A program made the translations under genes and the position numbers. A stretch of 64,000 nt of DNA, taken from positions 1,775,001 through 1,839,000 of the forward strand of contig NZ_JBBORC010000001.1 in NCBI RefSeq assembly GCF_038004425.1. Direction: 5' to 3'. The notes below the pieces were generated by a model. That model was not told the origin of the DNA and did not search any database. It was given only the letters and a program-made list of their open reading frames with translations. The stretch comes from Solibacillus sp. FSL W7-1464 (GTDB lineage: Bacteria > Bacillota > Bacilli > Bacillales_A > Planococcaceae). The stretch's first letter is position 1; every line of letters begins with the position of its first letter. This document shows positions 9,872-18,078 of the stretch, piece after piece.

Positions 9872-10855
9872 ATGAGTAAAATTCGCGTAGGTATTGTAGG
9901 GTACGGAAATTTAGGGCGAGGTGTAGAAGCGGCAGTCGGTCAAAATGCTGACATGGAATTGGTAGCTGTATTTACGCGACGTGATCCTGCTGCAGTGGCC
10001 ATCCAATCAGAGAACGTACCGGTCTATTTAGTGGAGGATGCACCGAAGTATAAAGAACAGATCGATGTCATGATTTTATGCGGTGGATCAGCAACAGATC
10101 TTCCTGAGCAAGTTCCGCATTTTGCACAATGGTTCAACACGATCGACAGTTATGATACACATGCAAAAATACCGGAATTTTTTGATGCTGTCGATGCGGC
10201 TGCACAAAAAAGTGACACGGTTTCGATCATTTCAGTTGGCTGGGACCCGGGCCTATTTTCATTGAATCGTCTATTGGGTGAAACAGTCCTGCCTGAAGGA
10301 AATACATATACGTTCTGGGGTGATGGTTTAAGCCAAGGCCATTCAGATGCAGTTCGTCGCATTGAAGGTGTAAAAAATGCCGTGCAGTATACTTTACCGA
10401 TTAAAGAAGCGGTTAACCGTGTGCGCAATGGTGAGAATCCTGAGCTGACAACACGTGAAAAACATGCCCGTGAATGCTTTGTTGTATTGGCGGAAGGTGC
10501 GGATGCAGCAGCAATCGAAAAAGAAATTAAAGAAATGCCAAACTATTTTGCGGACTATGATACAACGGTGAACTTTATAACGGAAGCGGAATTTAAAGAA
10601 AATCACCAAGGTATGCCGCACGGCGGGTTTGTAATCCGTTCTGGTCAATCTGGCGAATCAGACAAGCAAATTATGGAATTTTCATTAACGCTTGAATCGA
10701 ATCCGATGTTCACTTCAAGTGTTCTTGTTGCCTATGCACGCGCTGCATACAAATTGCACGCAAAAGGAGATAAAGGTGCAAAAACTGTATTCGATATCCC
10801 ATATGGTCTATTATCACCAAAGTCTCCTGCAGAATTGCGTAAAGAATTACTGTAA
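9872..10855 (+). CDS. ddh: meso-diaminopimelate dehydrogenase
   Basis: It catalyses NADPH-dependent reductive amination of L-2-amino-6-oxopimelate (tetrahydrodipicolinate) to meso-diaminopimelate, the one-step route to lysine and DAP. The protein is 327 residues, the normal length. It shows an N-terminal Rossmann motif (VGIVGYGNLGRGVE), a SAGWDPG-like substrate loop (ISVGWDPGLFSLNR) and the family signature DGLSQGHSDAVRRIEGV. The classical biochemically studied enzyme comes from Lysinibacillus (Bacillus) sphaericus, which fits the suggested lineage. GGGGGAA precedes the ATG. The gene stands alone between its own promoter region and a terminator. Confidence 0.96.
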   Translation: MSKIRVGIVGYGNLGRGVEAAVGQNADMELVAVFTRRDPAAVAIQSENVPVYLVEDAPKYKEQIDVMILCGGSATDLPEQVPHFAQWFNTIDSYDTHAKIPEFFDAVDAAAQKSDTVSIISVGWDPGLFSLNRLLGETVLPEGNTYTFWGDGLSQGHSDAVRRIEGVKNAVQYTLPIKEAVNRVRNGENPELTTREKHARECFVVLAEGADAAAIEKEIKEMPNYFADYDTTVNFITEAEFKENHQGMPHGGFVIRSGQSGESDKQIMEFSLTLESNPMFTSSVLVAYARAAYKLHAKGDKGAKTVFDIPYGLLSPKSPAELRKELL

Positions 10856-10867
10856 TTTCCAAACAAG

Positions 10868-10898
10868 CGTCGTCTAATAAATTGAGGCGACGTTTTTT
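10868..10898 (+). terminator. terminator of ddh
   Basis: CGTCGTCT pairs with AGGCGACG (one G-U) and a TTTTTT run follows. Confidence 0.85.
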
Positions 10899-10980
10899 CG
10901 ATTTTTACTGGACAAATCGTCGGCAAAGTCTTTTCTTTCACGGTTTGGCAACGTAGAATAGAGAGGTTAAGTCACTGATA

Positions 10981-11040
10981 GAGGGTTGTCCACTTTCGAG
11001 TGAGTTCATTCCCTCAAGAATCTGAAATTACAGCAGATTC
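10981..11040 (+). promoter_or_regulatory. candidate structured 5' leader before yhdT-panF
   Basis: Two consecutive helices are visible. GAGGG (10981) pairs with CCCTC (11011) and encloses CACT-TTCG-AGTG, a UUCG tetraloop hairpin. GAATCTG (11018) pairs with CAGATTC (11034). The ribosome-binding site follows 14 bases later. It could be a regulatory RNA, but it matches no riboswitch consensus I recognise. Confidence 0.4.
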
Positions 11041-11067
11041 AAATGGTAAACAGAAAGGATGTTTAAT

Positions 11068-11331
11068 GTGCAGGATAAGCGTTTTAAAATCGCACATAAA
11101 GAAGCACTGATCGGCGTCGTGCTTGTCATCATCAACTTTGCAATCTGGTTTGGATTTGCATATGGGCTCGGTTCCGGTGACCCGCTGGAATATGACTATG
11201 TATTCGGATTCCCGGCATGGTTTTTCTATAGCTGTATCGCAGGAACCATATTCATGATTATCGCAATCTGGCTCGCGATGAAGCTTTTCTTCAAAGACAT
11301 CTCACTTGAAGAGGAGGACGAGCAAAAATGA
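11068..11331 (+). CDS. yhdT: YhdT-family small membrane protein
   Basis: This two-helix membrane protein (ALIGVVLVIINFAIWFGFAYGL and FYSCIAGTIFMIIAIWLAMKLFF) has an acidic C-terminus. In many bacteria yhdT directly precedes panF and is thought to be an accessory subunit or partner of the symporter. The same order is seen here with a 4-base overlap (ATGA). An in-frame ATG lies at 11059, but AAAGGA ends on that ATG. GTG at 11068 sits 8 bases behind the same site and is the better start (87 residues). Its role in pantothenate uptake is inferred from synteny. Confidence 0.75.
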   Translation: MQDKRFKIAHKEALIGVVLVIINFAIWFGFAYGLGSGDPLEYDYVFGFPAWFFYSCIAGTIFMIIAIWLAMKLFFKDISLEEEDEQK

Positions 11332-12776
11332 TACATTGGTCTGTCATTATTCCATTACTCATATTTTTAATCATCATTTTTGGCATCGGTATTTGGGCAA
11401 ATCGTCAGGTTCGTACATCAAGTTCGTTTTTACAGGAATACTTTTTAGGCGGGCGTGAAATGGGCGGTTTCATCCTGGCGATGACGATGATGGCGACATA
11501 TGGAAGTGCCTCAAGTTTTATAGGAGGACCGGGCGTTGCCTATAATACAGGACTTGGGTGGGTTCTGTTAGCAATGGCACAGCTGCCTGCAGGATATTTT
11601 GTATTAATGGTGCTAGGCAAGAAGTTTGCGATTGTTGCACGCCGTATTGAAGCCATTACATTAATCGATTTTCTAAAGAAACGTTATGACAGCCATACAA
11701 TCGTTATTTTATCGGCAGTCAGCATCATCATTTTCCTTTTTGCATCGATGACAGCGCAATGGGTAGGTGGTGCACGACTGATTGAATCATTGACAGGACT
11801 CTCCTATACAAATGCATTGCTCATTTTTGCGGTAGCCGTTTTAGCATATGTAATTATCGGCGGTTTCCGGGCAGTCGCGTTAACGGATGCATTGCAAGGA
11901 TCCATCATGATGGTGGGTACGGTCATCCTCCTTATTGCTACGGTCATTGCCGGTGGTGGTGTTGATACGATTATGCAAGGACTTGTAGCAGAAAATCCGA
12001 ATTTAGTGACGCCGTTTGGTGCAGATCAAAATCTGACACCATTGTATGTATCTACATTTTGGATTCTAATTGGACTAGGGGTTATTGGTTTGCCTCAAAT
12101 TGCAGTTCGTGCGATGAGCTACAAAGATTCGAAAAGTTTACATAAAGCGATTCTAATAGGTACAATCGGAATCGGAACAATCATGTTCGGCATGCATTTA
12201 ATCGGTGTATTTGCACGTCCGGTCATGCCGGGAATTGAAGTCGGCGATAAAGTAATGCCGCTTTTGACATTGGAAGTGCTGCCGCCGGTACTGGCAGGAA
12301 TCGTACTCGCTGCACCAATGGCAGCTATTATGTCGACGGTCAACGCATTGCTGATTCTCGTAAGTTCAACAGTTGTAAAAGATATTTATTTAAACTATAT
12401 CAATCCGAAAGCAAGCGACACTCAAATTAAAAACCGCAGCTTCTGGGTGACAAGCATTATCGGAATAGCAGTAGTTATTTTCGCCGTCAAACCGCCGGAG
12501 CTGTTAATCATGCTGAACCTGTTTGCGTTCGGCGGCCTCGAATCGGCCTTTTTATGGAGTGTCGTATTTGGACTGTACTGGAAGAAAGCAAATAAATACG
12601 GGGCAATCAGTTCGATGATTGTCGGCCTGACATTATATATTGTCATCTACCGCTTTGCGGAAAATATTTATGGCATGCATTCCGTTACAATTCCAATCAT
12701 CGCCTCACTTATCACATTTGTAGCAGTAAGTTTGATTGCGCAAAAGATAAAAAAAATAGAAGATTACCATTTCTAA
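11328..12776 (+). CDS. panF: sodium/pantothenate symporter
   Basis: This solute:sodium symporter (SSS family) has 482 residues and about thirteen hydrophobic helices. It imports pantothenate, the coenzyme A precursor, with Na+. Family features seen are FLGGREMGGFILAMTMMATYGSASSFIGGPG near residues 40-70 and an RAMSYKDSK loop. The later AAPMAAIMSTVNALLILVSSTVVKDIY segment is the conserved sodium-site helix. It overlaps yhdT by four bases, so the two are translationally coupled. PanF is favoured over other SSS members because of the yhdT neighbour and the length. Substrate is inferred. Confidence 0.85.
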   Translation: MIHWSVIIPLLIFLIIIFGIGIWANRQVRTSSSFLQEYFLGGREMGGFILAMTMMATYGSASSFIGGPGVAYNTGLGWVLLAMAQLPAGYFVLMVLGKKFAIVARRIEAITLIDFLKKRYDSHTIVILSAVSIIIFLFASMTAQWVGGARLIESLTGLSYTNALLIFAVAVLAYVIIGGFRAVALTDALQGSIMMVGTVILLIATVIAGGGVDTIMQGLVAENPNLVTPFGADQNLTPLYVSTFWILIGLGVIGLPQIAVRAMSYKDSKSLHKAILIGTIGIGTIMFGMHLIGVFARPVMPGIEVGDKVMPLLTLEVLPPVLAGIVLAAPMAAIMSTVNALLILVSSTVVKDIYLNYINPKASDTQIKNRSFWVTSIIGIAVVIFAVKPPELLIMLNLFAFGGLESAFLWSVVFGLYWKKANKYGAISSMIVGLTLYIVIYRFAENIYGMHSVTIPIIASLITFVAVSLIAQKIKKIEDYHF

Positions 12777-12808
12777 TAGCCAGAACAGGTTTAGGTCTGT
12801 ATGATAGA

Positions 12809-12838
12809 AACCAGGACTATCAATTGATAGTTCTGGTT
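12809..12838 (+). terminator. terminator of yhdT-panF
   Basis: AACCAG-ACTATCA pairs with TGATAGT-CTGGTT, a 13-bp stem, followed by TTATTT. Confidence 0.85.
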
Positions 12839-12841
12839 TAT

Positions 12842-12889
12842 TTGACGTTAAGCACTTATTATTGTAAACTAGGTTACATAAAGTAACTT
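12842..12889 (+). promoter_or_regulatory. promoter plus palindromic operator of the RibA/RibD-like operon
   Basis: TTGACG (12842) and TAAACT (12865) are 17 bases apart, a good sigma-A promoter. Directly downstream GTTAC-ATAAA-GTAAC (12873-12887) is a palindrome covering the expected transcription start. It suggests repression by an unidentified factor. No FMN riboswitch consensus is present before this operon. Confidence 0.55.
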
Positions 12890-12911
12890 AATAAAAATTA
12901 AAGGTGATCAG

Positions 12912-13646
12912 ATGAAACAATTAATGGCTATTTTAGAAGATAAAATTCAGCTTGTCCGTCGGGATGATCTGCAAAATATTGCTGTTGTCGGACCGGTAAA
13001 GCTACCTATAAAACAAGAAAATCTAGAAGCGACATTCCAATGGTATTCATGGACGACTGTTGAAAAAAATCAGACGAAAGAACAGGTTGTAGAATCTGTA
13101 TCGTCTATGCATTTAGCATTTGGCCAGCAATCTTCTGTCCTCGTGTATGGAGACTTTGCAAACCAGGATGATGCATTGATCCGGATGCACAGTATCTGTC
13201 ATACAGGAGATATTTTCGGTTCACAGCGTTGTGACTGCGGCTACCAGTTACATGAATCGATGAAAATGATTGTCGAACACGGCTGTGGCGCAATCTTTTA
13301 TTTAGCGGATCATGAAGGGCGTGGTATTGGGCTGTTTTCAAAATCATTAGCTTACTTACTACAGGAAGAAGCGTTTGATACAGTGGAAGCAAATCATGCA
13401 CTCGGTTTTGAAGACGATGTCCGTTCATATGATGATGCAATCCGCGTTTTACAAGTACTGCGTGCAAAACCTGTAACACTCATTACGAACAATCCGAAAA
13501 AGCTTGCAGCGCTGCAGGAGAACGGATTACTTGCGGATGGCCATATTCCATTATGGGGCGGCCTGACGGAAACGAATGAACAGTACTTGAAAACAAAGGT
13601 AGAAAAGTCTGGACATATCGCGATGGTTGAAAAGCTAACTGTGTAA
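12912..13646 (+). CDS. GTP cyclohydrolase II (stand-alone RibA type)
   Basis: This enzyme opens the GTP imidazole ring to give 2,5-diamino-6-ribosylamino-pyrimidinone phosphate, formate and pyrophosphate. The zinc site is clear: CHTGDIFGSQRCDCG (residues about 97-111). The catalytic loop LADHEGRGIGL and the substrate segment TNNPKKL also match. The protein is 244 residues, with no DHBP-synthase (RibB) domain, unlike the usual bifunctional Bacillus RibA. The first 60 residues are poorly conserved. It is first in a four-gene operon with RibD, an FAD monooxygenase and a HAD protein. The absence of RibB, RibE and RibH suggests a diverted pyrimidine pathway or a satellite of the main riboflavin operon. 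Confidence 0.88.
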   Translation: MKQLMAILEDKIQLVRRDDLQNIAVVGPVKLPIKQENLEATFQWYSWTTVEKNQTKEQVVESVSSMHLAFGQQSSVLVYGDFANQDDALIRMHSICHTGDIFGSQRCDCGYQLHESMKMIVEHGCGAIFYLADHEGRGIGLFSKSLAYLLQEEAFDTVEANHALGFEDDVRSYDDAIRVLQVLRAKPVTLITNNPKKLAALQENGLLADGHIPLWGGLTETNEQYLKTKVEKSGHIAMVEKLTV

Positions 13647-13658
13647 GGAGAATTTCGA

Positions 13659-14771
13659 ATGAAAACTGATCAGGACTATATGCAACTGGCGCTCCAATTA
13701 GCGGCAAGTGCCAGAGGGAATACAAATCCCAATCCGTTAGTAGGAGCCGTTATTGTAAAAGATGGCGTAATCGTCGGTACTGGACTTCACCGTAAAGCAG
13801 GGGAACCCCACGCAGAAGTACATGCAGTGAACATGGCGGGCGAACATACAAAAGATGCGACCATTTACGTCACACTGGAACCGTGTTCGCATTACGGCAA
13901 AACACCGCCTTGTGCGAAACTGCTGAAAGAAAGCGGATTTAAACGCGTTGTCGTTGCAACCGAAGATCCAAACCCTGAAGTAGCAGGGCGCGGTATTCGT
14001 CTGTTACGTGAAGCGGGAATCGAAGTGGAAGTTGGTATTCTCCAGGAGGAAGCTCAAAAACTGAATGAACGCTTTATTCATAATATGCTGACAGAGCGTC
14101 CATTTGTCGTTGCAAAATTTGCCATGACACTCGATGGCAAAATCGCGACATATAACGGACACTCACAGTGGATTACAGGTGAAGAAGCACGTACGGATGT
14201 CCATGAATTGCGTCATGAAGTGGACGGGATACTAGTAGGTGTTCAAACGGTCTTAAATGACAATCCGAAACTGACGACACGTCTTAAAGGTCGACAAGGT
14301 CGCAATCCGATTCGAGTTGTATTGGATAGTACTTTAAAAACACCACTTGATGCGCATATTGCGGATACGACGGAAGCCCGTACAATCATCGTCACTTCAC
14401 TCGATTCAGATGAAGAAAAGACACAGCAATTGGTACGCAACGGTGTTGAAGTTATTCGGGTAGAAAAAGATACAACAGGCTTAAACATAGAAGATATGTT
14501 GAAAGCATTATATAAAAAGGGCATTACGCATCTGCTTGTTGAAGGTGGTGGCAATGTGAACGCATCATTTTTACGAGGCGGCTTCATTGACCAGTATATG
14601 GTGTATGTCGCGCCGAAAGTATTGGGCGGGAAAAACTCCATTACACCGTTTACCGGATCTGATGTGGAAACAATCGATTTGGCGAGCCTGCTTGAATTTG
14701 GTGAAGTCACTCGCATCGGAGAAGATTTGCGTATTTTAGCCTATCCAAAGAAGGCTGGTTTACATGAATAG
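13659..14771 (+). CDS. ribD: bifunctional pyrimidine deaminase/reductase RibD
   Basis: RibD deaminates the ring-opened pyrimidine and then reduces the ribose to ribitol with NADPH. Residues 1-145 form the deaminase. Zinc ligands are HAEVHA and PCSHYGKTPPCAKLL, and the substrate motif NPNPLVGAVIV is present. Residues about 150-368 form the reductase (RPFVVAKFAMTLDGKIATYNGHSQWITG, HELRHEVDGILVGVQTVLNDNPKLTTR, LLVEGGGNVNASFL). All key residues look intact and the length is normal (370). It follows the cyclohydrolase by 12 bases with an AAGGAG site and overlaps the monooxygenase gene by 8 bases, so all are co-translated. Confidence 0.94.
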   Translation: MKTDQDYMQLALQLAASARGNTNPNPLVGAVIVKDGVIVGTGLHRKAGEPHAEVHAVNMAGEHTKDATIYVTLEPCSHYGKTPPCAKLLKESGFKRVVVATEDPNPEVAGRGIRLLREAGIEVEVGILQEEAQKLNERFIHNMLTERPFVVAKFAMTLDGKIATYNGHSQWITGEEARTDVHELRHEVDGILVGVQTVLNDNPKLTTRLKGRQGRNPIRVVLDSTLKTPLDAHIADTTEARTIIVTSLDSDEEKTQQLVRNGVEVIRVEKDTTGLNIEDMLKALYKKGITHLLVEGGGNVNASFLRGGFIDQYMVYVAPKVLGGKNSITPFTGSDVETIDLASLLEFGEVTRIGEDLRILAYPKKAGLHE

Positions 14772-15840
14772 AAAAGTGGATGTATGCATTGTCGGCGGTG
14801 GTCCGGGCGGTGCACTTCTTGCCAATATACTGGCGAAAAATAATGTGTCGGTTCTTTTAATAGAACGGACAAATGACTTCGCAAAGGCATTCCGCGGAGA
14901 ACATTTAAATGAAGAAGGAGAACGAATTCTAAAACAGTACGGGCTATTCGAACGAATTGAACAGCTCGGTTTGCTGCGCATGGAAACATTGGAATATTGG
15001 ATGAACGGTGAAAAATTTAAAACAATTGAACCGGATCCGGCTATAGGCCATTTAGGTATCCATGTTCCGCAAGCTCATCTGCTTCAGGCAATAATCGAGC
15101 AGGCAAAAGGCTACCCAACGTTTGACTATTTATTGAATACGACGGTTAAAGAGCTTATTCAAAATGAGCATGGGCAATATACTGCTGTCCGTGCTAAACA
15201 AGGTGATGCTGATATTACGATTGAAGCACAGCTGATCATCGGTGCGGATGGGCGCTATTCGACAGTCAGAAAATTGGCGAATTTGGATGTGACGATCCGT
15301 GATCATGGCTATGACTTGCTTTGGGCGAAAATACCGGCACCTGAAAATTGGACGCCATCCATTAAAATGGCCTTAGTTGACGGCATGCAAATTTCCCTGT
15401 TTACGCAGGCAAAAGGATTTGTCCAAATCGGCTGGAATATCGAAAAGGGAAGCTATCCGCAATTGCGCAAACAGCCTTTTATGCCGTTTATCGAAAAGCT
15501 TGTAAAAGCATTTCCTCAATTGGTACCTGTCGTACAGGAGCATATCCGGTCATGGAAAGACTTTGTGCTGCTTGATGTCTTCAGCAGTACGACCGAACAA
15601 TGGGGAAAAGAAGGCGTTGCATTAATCGGGGATGCCGTTCATACGATGACCCCGACAGGCGCATATGGATTAAATAGTTCGTTAATGGATGCCCATGTGC
15701 TGGCACAAATGCTGCTGGAAAATGAAAAATTTGATTTTGTCAGCTGCGCCACAGCAAGAAAGAAACAGATCGAAAAAATCCAGGCAATACAAATAGAAAA
15801 AGAGCAAAAGTTCCATGAAGCTTTTCTCGTATTAAGTTAG
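14764..15840 (+). CDS. FAD-dependent monooxygenase (UbiH/PHBH-like)
   Basis: This is a group A flavoprotein monooxygenase or halogenase-type oxidoreductase. It shows the dinucleotide motif VCIVGGGPGGALLANILAKNNVSVLLIE (residues 6-33), a DG-type segment (LIIGADGRYSTVRKLA, about 158-173) and the GD motif (ALIGDAVHTMTPTGAYGLNSSLMDA, about 288-312). Length is 358. Such enzymes hydroxylate aromatic or heteroaromatic substrates with NAD(P)H and O2. Its 8-base overlap with ribD ties it to the pyrimidine products of the two upstream enzymes, which is not part of the normal riboflavin pathway. The substrate is unknown. Confidence 0.85.
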   Translation: MNRKVDVCIVGGGPGGALLANILAKNNVSVLLIERTNDFAKAFRGEHLNEEGERILKQYGLFERIEQLGLLRMETLEYWMNGEKFKTIEPDPAIGHLGIHVPQAHLLQAIIEQAKGYPTFDYLLNTTVKELIQNEHGQYTAVRAKQGDADITIEAQLIIGADGRYSTVRKLANLDVTIRDHGYDLLWAKIPAPENWTPSIKMALVDGMQISLFTQAKGFVQIGWNIEKGSYPQLRKQPFMPFIEKLVKAFPQLVPVVQEHIRSWKDFVLLDVFSSTTEQWGKEGVALIGDAVHTMTPTGAYGLNSSLMDAHVLAQMLLENEKFDFVSCATARKKQIEKIQAIQIEKEQKFHEAFLVLS

Positions 15841-15849
15841 GTGAGACAT

Positions 15850-16422
15850 ATGAAATTTGGTTTTGATATTGATGATACGTTAATCGATTTACGTCGGCAT
15901 GCCTTTCATCTATATAATAAGAAATTGAACAAAACGATCGGCGAAGATGTTTTCGATACGATCCCGACTGTCGAAATTCATGCACCATTCGGGTTAACGA
16001 ATGAAGAAGGCAGCCAAATGTGGAAAGATACGATGGAAGAAATCTATTTCACGGACTGTCCAAGCTTTGAAGGAGCGAAGGAAGTTTTAAATGCTTTGGC
16101 AGAGGAAGGACATGAAATTTATTATATAACGTCCCGTCCAAAAGGGTATTGCGAACAGACCCGTGCATGGGTAAAAGCACAAGGATTCCCGGTTGTTGAT
16201 GAGCGTTTTTACTGCGGAATGGCAGACCATGAGAAAATCGACATCATCAAAAGTTTGGAACTGGACGTTTATGTAGATGATAAGCCGGCTGTCTTAAACA
16301 CATTAGCCGAAAGTACAACAAAAGTCATCGTGAAAAATCAGTCATACAATCAGGCAGTAGAATATACGCGTCTGACAAATTGGAATGAATTCAATAAACT
16401 GATCGGTTATGCCACGGTGTAA
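15850..16422 (+). CDS. HAD-family nucleotidase-like phosphatase
   Basis: This is a 5'(3')-deoxyribonucleotidase-like HAD hydrolase (NT5C/YqfW type). The nucleophile motif is FGFDIDDTLIDLR (residues 3-15), motif II is YYITSRP, and the acidic loop VYVDDKPAVL is at about residue 140. The ATG at 15850 is preferred over an upstream GTG because AGGTGAG lies four bases before it. It follows the monooxygenase closely and precedes a terminator, so it is the last gene of the unit. A phosphatase step on the RibD product is plausible but is an inference. Confidence 0.8.
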   Translation: MKFGFDIDDTLIDLRRHAFHLYNKKLNKTIGEDVFDTIPTVEIHAPFGLTNEEGSQMWKDTMEEIYFTDCPSFEGAKEVLNALAEEGHEIYYITSRPKGYCEQTRAWVKAQGFPVVDERFYCGMADHEKIDIIKSLELDVYVDDKPAVLNTLAESTTKVIVKNQSYNQAVEYTRLTNWNEFNKLIGYATV

Positions 16423-16431
16423 TCGATAAGG

Positions 16432-16463
16432 AAATTCCCGGAGCTTTTCCGGGAATTTTTTTA
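16432..16463 (+). terminator. terminator of the RibA/RibD-like operon
   Basis: AATTCCCGG pairs with CCGGGAATT, followed by TTTTTTT. Confidence 0.9.
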
Positions 16464-16560
16464 TATAAAAAGTGAAAATAGTTTGAATTTTTTCCTTTCA
16501 AGGGAATGAATATGTGGTATTGTTAACAGTGTATAGACATACCGGTTGGAGGATTTTACT

Positions 16561-17154
16561 ATGATAACACAACAACATTACGAAGCAAGCATTCATTACA
16601 ATGGAATTATATTACTGTCGGCTTACCTGCAACGCCAGTATGTATATCGTACAATTCAAGTACGTCTGAACGGAGCAAGTGAAGAACCACTAAATAAAGT
16701 GAAAAATATGCTTGAACATACAGAGCTGATGCTTAATATTTTTGAGGAATCAAAAGATCTGATGGATGGTCAGCGCAACAAACTGAAATCATTTGCAGAT
16801 GAGGTAGCCCTTTTGATGCAAAATTATATTAAAGAAAATCCGGACTTTAAAGAGCGTCTGGCAGTTGTCGGCTCAACTCTTTACTCGGAGCAGCTGATGA
16901 ATAATGGAATTATTAAACTCGGCTATATTTTCAAGCAAAATATCGGCAAAGATTTCCCGGCACGCGTCAAGTTTTACGAAGAACGTACAAAAGTTATCGA
17001 CGTGATGGTACAGCTTGTATCAGAAGGAAAAGAAATCGAAAAGGGCATGCAGGACATTTTAAATAAATGGTATGACGGCATCGCCAACCAGAAAAAAGGC
17101 ATTATGGAAGACCTATCGAAAATCAACGAAATGCTCGATTTTAAAGCAGAGTAA
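16561..17154 (+). CDS. hypothetical helical protein
   Basis: This 197-residue soluble protein has no recognised family. The composition and spacing of leucines and charged residues suggest a mostly alpha-helical, possibly four-helix-bundle fold. Pairs of charged residues are dense towards the C-terminus. The ATG at 16561 is preceded by TTGGAGGA, whereas an upstream TTG would overlap that site. It is monocistronic and followed by a hairpin of the dispersed repeat family. I do not recognise a function. Confidence 0.7.
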   Translation: MITQQHYEASIHYNGIILLSAYLQRQYVYRTIQVRLNGASEEPLNKVKNMLEHTELMLNIFEESKDLMDGQRNKLKSFADEVALLMQNYIKENPDFKERLAVVGSTLYSEQLMNNGIIKLGYIFKQNIGKDFPARVKFYEERTKVIDVMVQLVSEGKEIEKGMQDILNKWYDGIANQKKGIMEDLSKINEMLDFKAE

Positions 17155-17204
17155 TAAAAAGATTTTGGAATAGAAGTAAAACACTAATTAGAAACCGAAT
17201 AAAT

Positions 17205-17270
17205 TTTTAACGCTCAGCAAAAAAACGCCAATTTTCTTTCGGAGAAAATTGGCGTTTTTGGGTTATGTTC
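17205..17270. repeat. dispersed intergenic repeat, copy 2 (hairpin end only)
   Basis: It has the same flanks as copy 1 (TTTTTAACGCTCAGCAAAAAA on the left, GTTTTTGGGTTATG on the right) around a different stem: CGCCAATTTTCT pairs with AGAAAATTGGCG. It lies between converging genes and should terminate both. Confidence 0.75.
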
Positions 17271-17276
17271 TACTAA

Positions 17277-17666
17277 TTATGCGCGTTCGAAAAATACTTT
17301 TTCGATATTGTATTTAGACTGGAATTGATTGATCGCATATGTTTCGTAAATTTCACGTTCCATTGGATCTTCAATTTCATATACTTCAATTTTGTGGATT
17401 TCAGCACGGTGGTTTTTCATTGGTGATACATTGTCTTCAAAGTGCTTTTTAATACGCTGACGGATTTTACGTGCTTTCCCTACAAATAAAAGCTCGTTCT
17501 TTTCGTTGTAGAAGAAGAAGATTCCGCCTTTATCGCGAGTGATTTTATGGAAATCAATAAATCCGAAGTATGGAGTAATTTCCACATCACCTGGTTTTAA
17601 TACTTGTTCACGTTGACGAATTACTAAATCTGGTTTTGGCATTTCAATTTTAATCAAACTATTCAC
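17277..17666 (-). CDS. GIY-YIG nuclease-domain protein
   Basis: This is a small protein of about 129 residues with one GIY-YIG fold (residues about 46-115). In place of the classic GVYVI motif it has GIFFFYNEKNELLFVGKARKIRQRIKKHF, followed by the conserved glutamate region (MEREIYETYAINQFQ). Relatives are UvrC-type or YurQ-like single-domain nucleases whose targets are mostly unknown. The GTG at 17666 nearly touches AGGGAC. The in-frame TTG at 17657 has a better distance, so the true start may be three codons later. The FFF replacement of the YIG core is a variation worth noting. Confidence 0.75.
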   Translation of the reverse strand: MNSLIKIEMPKPDLVIRQREQVLKPGDVEITPYFGFIDFHKITRDKGGIFFFYNEKNELLFVGKARKIRQRIKKHFEDNVSPMKNHRAEIHKIEVYEIEDPMEREIYETYAINQFQSKYNIEKVFFERA

Positions 17667-18078
17667 GTCCCTAAATTATTCTAAAAGTTTATTTTACACG
17701 ATAACCCGGTAAATTGCTATTATATAGTAGTCCAAGCATTGGAGAATTGAAAAATAAGCGGGAATTTTACCGTTTTTTTCAAAATAGAAGGCATAACCAA
17801 ATACATATTATCCGACACTATATTGTTGATTTATTTTATCACCCCTCCGAACAAAACTAAAAATAAATCATAAACTACACACTTTTAAGTCAATAAAAAC
17901 CACTAATAGCAATCCCCGGTCAAGCAAAAAATTCTAACTTATCTGCAGGAATGGATAGATTTTGAATTTTCGCTTTCTTTTTCATGGAAGATTGCTTATG
18001 GTAATAATAGTTTGTTCAGCAATAACTAATTATACATATTAATTTTTAATAATAGTTTCAACAGGGAGAAGGAATGGT
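17667..18078. other. gene-free AT-rich spacer
   Basis: No credible coding frame, RNA gene or strong inverted repeat is seen. It must hold the promoter of the GIY-YIG gene near its left end and that of the EamA transporter near its right end. A GGGAGAAGGA site precedes the transporter. Confidence 0.5.

Noticed and set aside
10968-11050. FMN, TPP or THF riboswitch before yhdT-panF
   Set aside because: The conserved core sequences of those classes are absent; only a generic two-helix leader is seen.
12776-12911. FMN riboswitch before the RibA/RibD-like operon
   Set aside because: The region is too short and lacks the conserved RFN segments; it holds a terminator, a promoter and a palindrome.
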